Assembly: GCF_000516985.1 (NCBI RefSeq)
Contig: NW_006917091.1
Location: 3,307,022 to 3,371,021, forward strand
Direction of reading: 5' to 3'
DNA: 64,000 nt
Origin: Pestalotiopsis fici W106-1
Taxonomy: Eukaryota; Ascomycota; Sordariomycetes; Amphisphaeriales; Sporocadaceae
Of this stretch, positions 13,929 through 25,017 are shown in pieces. A program made the position numbers and the translations under genes. Every line of letters starts with the position of its first letter. The first letter of the stretch is position 1. Under the pieces are notes generated by a model that saw only the letters and a list, made by a program, of their open reading frames with translations, searched no databases and was not told the origin of the DNA.

Positions 13929-16060
13929 TACGGATGGGCGAAAATGGGGATGAAAAGCCTTCAATACGCACAGAAGTTTGGCAGAGAACAAATCTGTCCC
14001 AACTTGATACCAGATATCTTCTGTTTCAGTCTACTTTTCTGGACGCTAGCATGGGAGCCAGGAGTTGTCTGCCCGACCGGTGCTGATGAGAGTGTTCAAA
14101 TGATGCTGACATTTTGTTCAAGGGTCATGTATCGAAAAAGTCACAGAGTTGCAGGTCGCATGCACTTTGCCATGGTCACGGCTTTGCCACGCTGAGCAAG
14201 ATGGAGTTGCGTATCCCCTGGTCATGCCGCCTCCCTTTACGCGCCCAGAGAGTCGTGTGCTTACCTCCATTGCATCGCATTTGTGATGCTGCCCAGAAGG
14301 AGAGTTTTCCGACGGGATTCCCATGACAGTCTACAAACGCAGAGCCAAGACCCTGCAATGAAGCTCGCGCAATCTTGTTTGCAGGCCTCCTACCCCTCGA
14401 ACCTAATTTTATCGTCCTTCTGCATGGCGTGTGATGCGTCGACCCTTTTTTTCTGTTCAAGATGGAGATCATGGCTCTCCTCGATTCCCTGGCTCCTCGC
14501 GTGGGAAAATGCCTCAGGAAATTGCGGATTATCAGCCCGATTGCAAAGTACGTTGAGATACATCTGGAGTGCGCCCAAGATATACCTGATTTGGATGGGA
14601 CTCGGGTAGACCAGTAACAGGCGGTGGGAATCAAATCCGGGGAAATCGCTCATGCAAGCAATGCAAGCTTTTGGTGTCGTCTCCACCTGAGCTCCGTAGT
14701 AGTGTACTGAGTAAGAATTTGGACACCAATTGACGATCGCAAAAGCTACGTACCTGCGCCAACAGCCTCACTAGAAGGCTCCTTTCGGGAGAAAATGGAT
14801 ATTGTATCTGTTATCATGGTGATGTGATTCCTGGCTATTGACTCGCGTTCTTCTACAGTTGTTTCGAATTGATCTAGGGGCGAGCTGGTTCAGACTTCAT
14901 ACTCTTCCGTCGTCCCTCGAGCCAAGTCCCGGATTGCCGTTTTAGGCAATCCTCAAGCTGAGCGAAGCCTGTCGTTGGTCACGGCTCAATCTCTAGCCCC
15001 CTGGGGATTGACCCGGATAGTCTCTTTTTCTTCCCTCGATCGACCCACTGACCTGCTGCAAGCTTGGTTGGAGCTTGACAACGTCGATCTTCCTTTCCGG
15101 ATCTATACATAGCGTGAGGCCTCCCTCGCGCGCCATTATGCTGTCCCTCCAACGTCCCTCGCTAAACCAATCTAACCTGCCTGCCCTTTTGTTTTTGTTT
15201 TTTCTTTTCTCCTCCTCCCCAGATGGCAACACTGACTGCTGCATCACTCCGCTCCTCCCTCCCCCAGCATTGATTTTGGGTCAGCATGATCCGAGGCACG
15301 AGTAGCCGCCGGCAATGTGCGCAATAGAAGGGAGGGGAGAGGCTGGCAGACCCAGGGATCTCTGCTGCTGTGCTAGGTGCGGCATGACATGCAGTGTCTC
15401 CATCAATGGCGAGCGGATCCTTTGGATTAGACAGGATGGATGGGGAGATGTATCGTGCTCTTGTAGGCCTGACCCGTATATTGCCCAGCAGTTATCACTC
15501 GAGCCTGGCTTTGTGACTGCAAATGTGCGACGTCGCGGCCGCCCAATGTGGAAACTCGTGCGGGATTCATGACTTCCTCCTTCGCTTACTGCGCTCTAGG
15601 GAATTTCTTGTTTTGCCTATCTGAATAGTCAGGCTGTAAGTCCAAAAGATAAGGTGACCTGCAAAAAATACTGTAGGATTCCTTTGGTTTAAAGGTAGAT
15701 CGACAACCCCGTGCGCTCGGGCGGCATACCGAGTCGTGTGTTTTTAAAACTCAAACTCGGCAGTGCTCAAGTGCTTCTCCAAAGTCAAACTATTACTCAA
15801 GAGAAACTCTTTGTGTACGACCGTGTAGAGTTGGGTATTTCCGATTTCGTCGACTATATACAGCGATGCCTCTCGCACATGGTTTCGCATCATCCACTGC
15901 CCATGGAATTCCCAAGCAAAGCAGACCCATAACAGAAATATTCCGCCTCGTCCCCTTGGCCATCCCCGGCTCCTCCCATGGTACTTCCACCTACTCTGAT
16001 AGCAAGATCAGTGTTCAAGAACCCACGAGTCCCAGCTGGAACTCACGTTTCCTCTGCGCA
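13929..16060. other. intergenic spacer
   Basis: About 2.1 kb with no supportable gene. It contains pyrimidine-rich tracts around 15180-15260 typical of fungal promoters, and a TATATA at about 15855. Short ORFs on both strands lack domain or splice support. Confidence 0.5.
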
Positions 16061-16444
16061 ATGAGTCCGTCTGATGCTTCACCTCGCACCGGCCACCTCT
16101 CGCCCCCGACCCCTTCCTCCATCACCGCCTACCCGACCAGACGCACCATTAGTCCCGGCGTCTACATTTGCAAGGGTGAGGGACACTCTGTCCGACACAG
16201 CTGGATCGTTGGCGGTCGTCTCGTCGAGTTTCCCTTTCCCGAACTGCGCGACGATCACGAACAACAACATGGAGGACAACAACGACACCAACAACAACAC
16301 CAGTACGCCGACGAGCAGCGCAGGAAACACCACATGGAGGAAGGCACTCGGCCACCTATATCCATTCCCGGCGCAGGGCAGAGGCGAAGACCCAGCGAGG
16401 CCAGCACCTCCAGTGCCTATAGTACCAATGGAAGGTCGTACTGA
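16061..16444 (+). CDS. possible small Gln/His-rich protein, unknown
   Basis: An intronless frame of 127 codons from the ATG at 16061. It starts MSPSDASPRTGHLSPPTP, has a central TRRTISPGVY and HSWIVGGRLVEFPFPEL, a Gln/His-rich low-complexity middle, and ends RRRPSEASTSSAYSTNGRSY. The basic-Pro-Ser tail looks like a real regulatory-type C-terminus, but no family is recognised. The same phase is open back to an ATG at 15866, where the translation looks unlike protein. An overlapping frame at 16074-16472 also reads plausibly (ALGHLYPFPAQG), so frame choice is uncertain; both could be exons of one gene. No signal peptide or membrane segment. Confidence 0.4.
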   Translation: MSPSDASPRTGHLSPPTPSSITAYPTRRTISPGVYICKGEGHSVRHSWIVGGRLVEFPFPELRDDHEQQHGGQQRHQQQHQYADEQRRKHHMEEGTRPPISIPGAGQRRRPSEASTSSAYSTNGRSY

Positions 16445-17648
16445 TGTACCGATTCCAATTTCTACCAGGTAGGTTTCTCCATATGCTGCCATTGTGAACG
16501 TGATGCCTGGGAATGAGAAAGAGTGCGACATGTCCAAGTGGCCTTGATTCAACAGACCACCACACGGGAACGCCTCCATAATTTGTTCTTTTCTTTTTCT
16601 CGTGGTTGCTTCGTTTCTGCATCTTCATCATGTTCGTGATGAAGCATGTGCTCACATTCGTTTTCTTACAGACCCGGTCCTCGTTCAAAGTCCCAATCTT
16701 TTCATCTTCATGAGATTGGTCTATTTCCCAGCGTTGGTGGCGGTTTGCTTTGAAAGCGATCTGATTTCTTTCGGTTTTGGATCATGTGTCTTTTTTTTTG
16801 TGACCACGGCATTTACGACTTTTTCAGTTTTGTTTTCATATCTTTTACGTAGCGAGCTTGACTTCCAGCGATTTTGATCTTAACCTGATGAATGAAATTA
16901 TGATATTTTGCCTTGTTCTTTAGACTCTAGTGATTGTCATGTATTTTGCTTGACTATTTTTCTTTTCTTTTTTCTTCTTCCATTTTTGGCGTACTATCGC
17001 AAAGGTCATCGAGACTCAAGTGAAAGCAGATGGTCGTTGAGAGTTCTTTCCCAAATTGAATTACTTCTTGTCGACAATACTCAAAAGCGTACAACTCCAC
17101 ATACTAATGATTCTCGTTTGATGATTCATATTTGAGATACTCGCTTATTCGTTTTCTTGACTTCATTGAACATTTTGCCGGGAAAGTTCCGTTGTCCCAT
17201 GACCAATGAAAAGCTTACACATTTGTGAGGGTAAAAAAACCACGCAGTGGAGAGAACAGTAGTCCAGGGCAACATACTTGGTATACACAAAATAGCAAGT
17301 ATAACATGGAAATGCATATGACTTTTTGCCCTTGTAAAAAAAAAAATCTATTCCAGGATCTTTGTGGATACAGAAACATTGTCGGTGAGGCGCTTCACCA
17401 TTAATTTCGAGGCGACAGATGGTATGCAAGTAAGGAGACCCGCTTTATGCAGCTTTATCGGCTTAAGCAGTGTGGCGTATTTAAGGTTGCCAAGAGTCGG
17501 TATGCTGCTACACGGCATTACATCACCGCCCTGTTTACTCCCTCCAACCTGAACAACAGCTACCGCAGCTGATCTACATTTCCCGACTCACGTTACTATC
17601 GAGGTGTCGCTGCATGCTACTCGGCCACCAGCGTCCCCAAACATCGCC
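16445..17648. other. intergenic spacer
   Basis: About 1.2 kb, T-rich (runs near 16590, 16790, 16970, 17340), without coding signal. It should contain the promoter of the CSC1-type channel. Confidence 0.55.
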
Positions 17649-20342
17649 ATGGATGCGTGGGTAAAGCACGGCGACAAGTGCGACGGCAACAAATTTGTGC
17701 GCCCGGGAGAAAAGGATATCTACGTCCAGCTCACCATCTCCTTGGCCCTCGGCTTGAGTGCCTTTATCGTCTTTTGCGTAAGTGCTTTCTACCCTTCCGG
17801 CACGGCCGCGTCTGTCTCAAATGCACCTCTCTCGGCGCCATGCTAATTCGCCATTGTCGCACAGTTTCTACGACCACGATGGCCGACCCTATATGCCGCC
17901 CGGAAGCGACACAACGATCGCAACATTAATCTTCCCGAGTTGCCAAACAGTTTTCTAGGATGGATGCCGGCTTTATACAGAGTCACAGATGCGCAGGTAC
18001 TGGCTTCGGCCGGGCTGGATGCCTACGTGTTCTTGAACTTTTACAAAATGTCGATGCGGCTTTTTGCCGTTATGCTGTTCTTTGCCGCCGCTGTGCTTTG
18101 GCCCATCAATCATGCCTTTGAGGGCGACATTGACCTGGGCAGCCCTCACAAGAACAAGACGACTACTTTTGATCCCGACTTTGACTACTACCGACAAACG
18201 TACGCACCTTCTTCTTCCTTCTCGATGTTCGAAACCGACGACGACGACGTAGAGTATCCTCCAGATGGTTGGATATATTGGAACAAACCTCATCTTTGGT
18301 CGTATCTTGCCTTTACCTGGTTCTTCTCGCTCCTCACGCTGTACTACATGAACAAGGAGACTTTCAATGTGATTAGAATTCGACAGGACTATCTTGGCAC
18401 TCAGTCCACCGTGACGGACCGGACATTCAGGCTGACGGGTATTCCTCAAGACCTGAGGTCCGAGGCCAAGATCAAGGAATTTGTCGAGAATTTGGAAATC
18501 GGAAATGTCAGCTCCGTGACGCTCTGCCGACAATGGGCCGAAATTGACGGCTTGATGACCGAAAGAGATGCAGTGCTCCGAAAGTTGGAGGAAGCTTGGA
18601 GTGTTTACATGCACAAGCAGCCTCGCCTGGGTGTTGCACGCCCTCGGAACCAGGGTAATAGCCTAGGCACGCACAACAATGAGCAAGGCTCTCACGAAAG
18701 CAGCCAGCTCCTCACAGGCGACAGTATTCACAACATAGAGGACAGGCCGCGACCGAAAACCCGCGTCAGATTCGGATTCCTCAACTTTAGAACTCGTCTA
18801 GCCGACGCTATCGACTATTACGATGAAAAGCTCCGGGTTATAGATGAGAAGGTGATGGAGGCTCGCAAGAAGGAATACAAGCCCACGGCCACTGCGTTCG
18901 TCACCATGGACTCGATTGCAGCTTGTCAAATGGCGATTCAAGCACTCGTGGACCCTCGGCCCGGACAGTTGCTGTCAAAACCCGCGCCTGCGCCTACGGA
19001 TGTGGTCTGGAAGAATACCTACACTCCCATATGGCGGCGCCGTCTACAATCCTGGGTGATTACAGTTTTTATTGCCGTTCTCACAATCGTGTGGATTGTG
19101 CCAGTCGCGACACTGGCTGGTCTTCTCAGCATTTGCACCATTGAAAAAGCGTCGCCGGCACTGGCCGAAGCTCTTCTGAGACACGAAATTACCAAAGCAC
19201 TTGTGCAGACAGCACTGCCTGTAGGAGTGGTGTCCTTGCTCAATGTCTTGGTGCCATATCTGTACGATTTCCTCGCGAATTACCAAGGAGTTATATCTCA
19301 GGGTGACATTGAGCTGTCAGTCGTATCCAAGAACTTCTTCTTCACCTTCTTTAACGTGTTCCTGGTCTTTACCGTGTTTGGCACGACATCGCGTTTTTGG
19401 CCGGTCCTGCGCAACTCCCTACGCGATACTCAGTATATCGCTGTCACTCTGGCGGGCTCCATTCAGACCTTGAGTAATTTCTACCTCTGTTTCATCATGC
19501 TACAAGGTATTGGCCTGCTGCCCTTTAAGCTCCTGCAATTCGGCAGCGTTTGCATGTATCCCATTTACAGATGGGGTGCCAAGACACCTCGCGACCATGC
19601 CGAGATTGTTCAACCGACGCTCTTTAGCTACGGCTTCTATTTGCCGACTGCCCTGCTGGTCTTTATTCTGTGTCTCGTCTACAGTGTACTTCCGGGCTGC
19701 CACCTGGTTCTGTTCTTGGGCCTGTGTTATTTTACATTTGGCTTTTTCGTACACAAGTACCAGCTGGTATATTCGATGGATCAACCACAGCACGCTACTG
19801 GTGGCGCGTGGCGCATAATTTGCTATCGCATCATCCTGGGCTTGTGCATTTTCCAGGTGGTCATGGCGGGTATTCTGTCTCTTCGAGGTGCTTTTTACGG
19901 GGCAGCTCTTGTCATTCCGCTCACCATGTATACCGTATGGTATTCATACTACTTTAGCCTGCGCTACTCGCCGCTCACCATTTTTATTGCTCTACGCAGC
20001 ATCAACCGAGACACTGATCCAGGCGTTCTGAGACAACCCAGCGTGATGCGCATGGCACGACGCCTGAGCACAGTCGACGAGGACAGGGAGAAGGGAATGA
20101 GATTTGTGAATCCGAATCTTGTGCGACCCTTGGAAACACCGTGGATCTATCACGAGCCTCCACCACAGTTGACGCCTGGCGAATCAATGTATGTCCCCTA
20201 TAGTGATACCCCTGAAAACGGCAATACGAACGGAACACCCACACCCCAAAATGAAAACGGACCTGGCAACCGAAGTGGTTCAAGCTCATTCAGTCTGGGC
20301 GATACCCATATTTGGAGGAACAACGGAGACAACAACGTGTAA
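17649..20342 (+). CDS. CSC1/OSCA-type (DUF221, Phm7-like) membrane channel protein
   Basis: Two exons, 17649-17777 and 17865-20342, flank an 87-bp GTAAGT...CAG intron in phase 0 and give 868 residues. The family comprises osmotically gated, calcium-permeable cation channels of about 11 membrane helices. Seen in order: an N-terminal helix interrupted by the intron (QLTISLALGLSAFIVFC then FLRPRWPTLY), two further helices, a large cytosolic domain with RNA-recognition-like folds (about 170-360; TFRLTGIPQDLRSE, TAFVTMDS), then the seven-helix RSN1_7TM pore region, and a hydrophilic tail ending in a Gly/Asn/Ser-rich stretch. The start at 17649 has CGCCATGG context; an in-frame ATG at 17604 adds 15 residues. 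It converges with the O-fucosyltransferase-like gene, 175 bp between stops. Whether it localises to the plasma membrane or vacuole cannot be read from the sequence. Confidence 0.93.
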
Positions 20343-20517
20343 CGATAAACGATGACGCATTGTACCTATTTCCTCTCAGTGAGGCAGATTGATGATACCC
20401 CACAACATAGCATAATTACTGGCACATGATAATACCACATGGTTTTGTTCTTTTCATCGCAAGCATGAATGCAATCTATCAACTTGAAAGTGGTGATAGC
20501 TCTAATTTCGGGACTGT

Positions 20518-21921
20518 CTATGGCCACATGCCGTCATACATGAACAACCAATCGTCCCAGTATCTTGTGTATGCACCCACCAAATGACTGAGTCCATCGC
20601 CAGAGCCACCAACCTTCCATGGCCTCGCATATAGGCCTCCAGTACGCAAATGACGTTTCAAGGCGACATTAATGCTGAAGCTGCTCGGACTGACCCCGAC
20701 AAAATAGTCAGCCGCAAGGAGCACGATGAAATCAATGACTGCCTGTTGGTCCCAAGTGAGCTCTTTGAGTTTCATGAGATCCAGTCCTTGGAGCAGGTGG
20801 AACTTTGTGCGAACATCAATCTGTGCTGCACTTCGAGCTCGGTCTTTGAACTTGTGCGATTCCGTTTCGCTGCCAGAGGCCAGGTACGCCAATCCTCCCC
20901 GATAGCCTTGCCTAATGGCCTCGCTCATATACCCTTCAGCCTGCATGTCAAAACTTGGCCACTCCTTTAGAGCGTCCTCTTCCGTTCGGAGGTGAACGCC
21001 GAGAAAACTATCATTGCGACCACCCTGGAGCGCGGATACAGCAAGTGCCTCCCGTCTCAGTGCTGCCACTACGGCGCCCGCCAGTTCTATTAGATCTGCA
21101 CGGAAGCGCAGTAAGCTGCCAAAGGTGCCAACAAACTCGGGCCCGTCTCGTAGCACCTCCCAATCCCACAGTACGCCCCAGTTCAAACGAATCAGTCGCG
21201 GACTCTCGTGCGTCAAGGGTGCCAGGCCCCTCTCCGCGGCCGACGCCTCGAGCCAATCCCGGAACCGCTGGCCGAACCGATCCGTGTGGCGATTGAGGTC
21301 GCGCTGGTCGCAGCCCGCGCGACGCCCAAACTGCTGCCGGGGCGTCACGCGCTCAACCATTTTCTCGACATCGTACAAGCCCTCGCGCTCAACCTTGGCC
21401 AGCACGTGCGGCACGTCCTCGAGGCGGTCCCACAGCGCCAGACACGGGCAGGCGGCGGCAAGGGCGGCGCGAAAGTGCGCCTCGTCAAACAGGTACCCAA
21501 ACTCGCGGTGGCCCAGGTGGATATTGGACAAGTCGACGGCGGAGCGGGCGCGGATGCGCGGCATCACCAGGGCCGTGGCCCCGGCCTCGACGGCGTAGCG
21601 CACGCACGTGAGTATGTAGTTGCGGATATTGCCCGGCCCGCCGCTATTGTTGTCGCACAGGAAGACGAGGCCCGGCACCGCGGGGCTGGCCTCGGCGCAG
21701 ACGCGGGCCAGCGGAAAGGCGATAAAGGGCGACGCTGGTGATGAGAGGTCAATGGTGGGCGAGAGTTGCTGTTGCTGTGCCGGCCCCGTCGTCACGATGC
21801 TCGACAATGTCGCGGGTGGTTTCTCTTGGTACCGCAGCATCAGAAGGAGCAGTATTGACAGTGCTATAAAGGCGCTGATGCGCTGCTTGAGTGTACCCAG
21901 CAACGCTCGTGCCTGTGCCAT
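20518..21921 (-). CDS. type II membrane protein, O-fucosyltransferase-like (PF10250-type)
   Basis: An intronless frame of 467 codons. A short cytosolic N-terminus is followed by one membrane anchor (about 16-30, SAFIALSILLLLML) and a luminal catalytic region, the topology of Golgi glycosyltransferases. Motifs of the fungal GDP-fucose O-fucosyltransferase-like family: LCDNNSGGPGNIRNYILTCV near the start of the domain, FLGVHLRTEEDA (nucleotide-sugar binding), FVGVSPSSFSINVALKRH and the C-terminal YWDDWLFMYDGMWP. Some fungal members of this group are mislabelled as alternative oxidase. The acceptor and the sugar are unknown. Codon use is markedly GC-rich in the first half (21.2-21.8 kb). It converges with the channel gene. 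Confidence 0.75.
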   Translation of the reverse strand: MAQARALLGTLKQRISAFIALSILLLLMLRYQEKPPATLSSIVTTGPAQQQQLSPTIDLSSPASPFIAFPLARVCAEASPAVPGLVFLCDNNSGGPGNIRNYILTCVRYAVEAGATALVMPRIRARSAVDLSNIHLGHREFGYLFDEAHFRAALAAACPCLALWDRLEDVPHVLAKVEREGLYDVEKMVERVTPRQQFGRRAGCDQRDLNRHTDRFGQRFRDWLEASAAERGLAPLTHESPRLIRLNWGVLWDWEVLRDGPEFVGTFGSLLRFRADLIELAGAVVAALRREALAVSALQGGRNDSFLGVHLRTEEDALKEWPSFDMQAEGYMSEAIRQGYRGGLAYLASGSETESHKFKDRARSAAQIDVRTKFHLLQGLDLMKLKELTWDQQAVIDFIVLLAADYFVGVSPSSFSINVALKRHLRTGGLYARPWKVGGSGDGLSHLVGAYTRYWDDWLFMYDGMWP

Positions 21922-23351
21922 TGCTTTTAATCACCAATGTACAGCAACTGGAAATGGTTCACTTCATTCTGGCACATTGCGGTCGCTGAACTCTTTGTTC
22001 GCTTTCACCATGTGCTATAACGTGGTCCTCATCTGTCCTCTTTCTGGTTTTCCGTTCGCTTAATCTCCAACAAGAATGAGCGTGTAGCCGAATAACCCCA
22101 TGTCAGGAGAGCGTGGCATGGCAAAAGTCTGGCCAACTAATCAGAGACACGGGACCATACCCGATTCAGGGGCACGGAAGATGACTCCATGAAACCCCGA
22201 AAACTTGCCCGCTCTATTCTGCTAATTTATCCTTTGGCAATAATTAAATTGTATATAGACAATTCCACGGACATATTAATAGCACAAGTAAATCTGCAGA
22301 AACTCGCTCGTGCCTGGGATATAAGTCTGGTGCCGGCGTTGGGGTGCTTCAAACTAAACCTTTTTCTTTTTTGTACTTTTTCTCAGTGTTGGTCCACGAC
22401 ATTCGTGAGAATAACAACCGTAACCAAATCTTTCGCTCGGTCATTATCATTTTCTCTTTCAGTTTCATTAATTAATGCTACATAACAACACCTATGATGA
22501 CTTAATTTCCTAACTATATGAGAGAACGCCGATGCGTGTGACCCTAGCCAAACAAAGTAATAAAACTCCTGCTTCTATATCACAAGTTGCAGTTCGTGAG
22601 AGCATTGCAGTCTACTAGTTAGCCAACAAACCTCTCCACACACTACGAAAGAAACTTCATTACTATTGTAGCTTACCCATGTCTCATCGACAAAAAAACA
22701 AGCGACGTTGGAAACATTTTCAACAATCTACTTGTTTCCAAAGATGTATGTTGCCATGCTCAGAGACTGCAATAATTCATGATCGCAGCCTTGGCAATTA
22801 ATTGTCCTGCAGTCAGTTTCAGACATTCTCACTCGGCGTCCAAAGGATTTTGTTCTCTTGGTTTATTATTTGAGCATACCGTCTGACCATCAGCGGTGTA
22901 GATCTCTTTGGGTCTGCTAGATAGGCATGCTCCATCGCCGAAGAGCGGACTTGTAGCTGGCGGAAAACGTTAAGTATGGCAATGTGTAAGCCAACAATCG
23001 AGAGCCAGAGACTCTGCAAGTCTCTCCCGTTTTTCTTTCCTTGGTCTTGAATGTTTTATTATCTCTTGGATTATCTTGAACGAATGGTTTTTTCGAGGTC
23101 GCAGCACCGAAGGAGAGAGCCAACGGTAACAAGGTTTGCGACATTGTTCTATGGCGGTTCATTTCGGCCGTGACTCCATGTCATCAAACCGGGTGTCTCA
23201 ATGTATAAAATTTTTGATTCCTGTCTGACGTGTTCTAGAATAACAGCAAAGTCTCAGTCAGCCATGTGTATATATCAACTCTAGAAAAGAGCTTTGTTCA
23301 ACCAGTTATGCCACAGTTCAGGGTCTCTTCTGCAATCAACGCTTCTTCAAA
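21922..23351. other. intergenic spacer
   Basis: About 1.4 kb of AT-rich sequence between two divergent genes. No ORF has recognisable content. A TATATAT stretch at 23269 lies 83 bp before the small secreted protein gene. Confidence 0.55.
23269..23275 (+). promoter_or_regulatory. candidate TATA box of the small secreted protein gene
   Basis: TATATAT in GTGTATATATC, 77 bp upstream of the ATG at 23352, a typical distance for a strongly expressed fungal gene. Confidence 0.35.
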
Positions 23352-23909
23352 ATGTTTTCCCTGTGCCAGATTATTCTTGCTCTGACATCCGTGCTTGTGG
23401 TAAGAGCTGCCGTATCAGAATGCTTTTATCTCAAAGGTATATCTGCAGGTCGAGATCTCGGCTATGCCTCGATTGCCCAACCAAGCGGCAACAAGAACTA
23501 TATGTCCACCTTTACCACCAACGGGCTCTTGGCCTCAAAGTTTGGCATCAACCCCAAGACGAGCGAGCTCAGGGTCTTCACGACGGGCAACAATGTCAAT
23601 GGGCGCACCGCAGCCATTGCGCCCAAGTCCACGTCGGCCTTTTTGGTTTTTGATACCAAGACCAGCATGCTCCTCCAGAACCGCAAGGCCCTGGTGTGTA
23701 GCCTCAAACCCGTCAACATCCTCGCCTGCACGGCCAGTGACAATGCTGCCGTCAGTGTGTCTCAGTACTGCCCCACGTTTTGGTCCATTGCCGACCGCCA
23801 GCGCACTGATCTCGGGTGCACTTCTCTGGTGCTGCAGGCGATTGCAGCTCCCTTTGAAGGTTGTGGCAACTTTTCGACCGGAGTTGGCTCTCTAGTCGGT
23901 TCGGATTGA
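23352..23909 (+). CDS. small secreted cysteine-containing protein, unknown
   Basis: An intronless gene of 185 residues. A clear signal peptide (MFSLCQIILALTSVLVVRA) is followed by a mature part with six cysteines (positions 24, 116, 126, 140, 156, 171), an even number that could form three disulfides, five of them in the C-terminal third. No membrane anchor or GPI signal is apparent. I do not recognise the family; the size, secretion signal and cysteines make it an effector-like candidate, which is inference. A reading frame in phase upstream (23294) lacks a signal peptide and is rejected as the start. Its neighbour to the right runs in the opposite direction. Confidence 0.75.
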   Translation: MFSLCQIILALTSVLVVRAAVSECFYLKGISAGRDLGYASIAQPSGNKNYMSTFTTNGLLASKFGINPKTSELRVFTTGNNVNGRTAAIAPKSTSAFLVFDTKTSMLLQNRKALVCSLKPVNILACTASDNAAVSVSQYCPTFWSIADRQRTDLGCTSLVLQAIAAPFEGCGNFSTGVGSLVGSD

Positions 23910-24253
23910 ACAGGCTCTAGTACCAAGGTGGGATTCTATCCATGTTGAAGACCCCAATCACTTCATCTACAGAGGCACTCGCCACTCTCAAATCATTGAA
24001 TATTGAACATTGATTTATTTGCGATACTGGAGTCTTGGAAACGTTATATTGGATACAGACAGCCCTGACCTACTGTCGTCTTGTCTATAAAACGCTTTGG
24101 ATCTTCAAGAAAACTAAGGGCCAATTGAATACAGTTCGCTTACCACATAGTGCTTTGATCGTCATGCCAGCGAGACACTGAAAACGTCCCTTACGTGGTC
24201 TTCTTACCATGTGCACTATATTCAGGATAGCTTGGCTTATATCTGGTTTCTCG
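23910..24253. other. intergenic spacer between convergent genes
   Basis: 344 bp holding the 3' regions of the small secreted protein and the cupin gene. No further signal seen. Confidence 0.6.
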
Positions 24254-25017
24254 TCAGTCATCCAAATCCACAATATATGGTAAGTAAAAGTACCCAAGTA
24301 GACCTGCTCCAACCCAGTAGGCAAAGACGTGGTGAAGTCCAACCAGAAACCAGATGGGCAGCCAAAATGGAGGTGTCAGCACCATGTCACTGTGGTACAA
24401 GAATAAGAGCATCTGGAATATCGACGGCGACATGCCCTCACTCTCGCAATCTTTGAGGTAGCTGCTAAAGTTGCGCATAAAGTCTTCGTCGAAACCAAAG
24501 TCGGCATCTTGTGGCTCGACCCAGACCTTGAAGATGAGGTCTTCCTTGCCAGATGCGTGCGCCCAGAACCGGTGCCTAATAATGGAAAGACAATGCTTAG
24601 TATACCTTGCTGTATTTGGGACCTCAAATGTTGTATACTCACCTTACGCCTGGCTCGATAGACACAGGTCCATCATCCTTTGAGATTGCGATTTCCTTGC
24701 CATTCTGCACTACGCCCAAGACTCCTTGCTCGACCTGGAATGTTTCCTTTTGCGATAAATGAATGTGCCTAGAACCAGTTAGAACATCACCCAATGAATC
24801 TGTGTCGCAATGCTACGTACAAAGGCGGGCCGGATAAGCCGTCTCTCACCGTCTTCTTGTGGATATAGTGCGTCTCCTTTACGGTTCGCCGGCCGTCATT
24901 CTCCATCGCGAATTCGTATAGCATGTTGTCGCCCGCCGTCAGCAGGGAAGGCTGGACCGCCGTGTTGGTTCGCCTGGTCGGCCGCGAGGACAGCCATAAT
25001 TGCCAATTTGCGACCAT
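24254..25017 (-). CDS. cupin-domain protein with C-terminal membrane helices
   Basis: Three exons read from the right: 25017-24821, 24768-24643 and 24575-24254, with introns of 52 and 67 bp, give 214 residues. The first intron splits the codon just before the metal-site motif. Cupin motif 1 is HIHLSQKE (H67, H69, E74) and motif 2 is EPGVRHRFW (H109), so the usual 3-His/1-Glu metal set is present. After the barrel comes FDEDFMRNFSSYLKDC, then a strongly hydrophobic tail (about 170-205; two helices, FWLPIWFLVGLHHVF and GAGLLGYFYLPYI). Small cupins can be isomerases, dioxygenases or binding proteins; no specific function can be assigned. The membrane tail suggests an ER or vesicle location. No nearby biosynthetic core enzyme is visible. 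Both splice junctions keep frame and restore the cupin motif. Confidence 0.8.

Noticed and set aside
14600..14700. tRNA-like T-arm text (GGATTTGATTCCC on the minus strand)
   Set aside because: The stem does not pair properly and no acceptor or anticodon arm could be folded around it.
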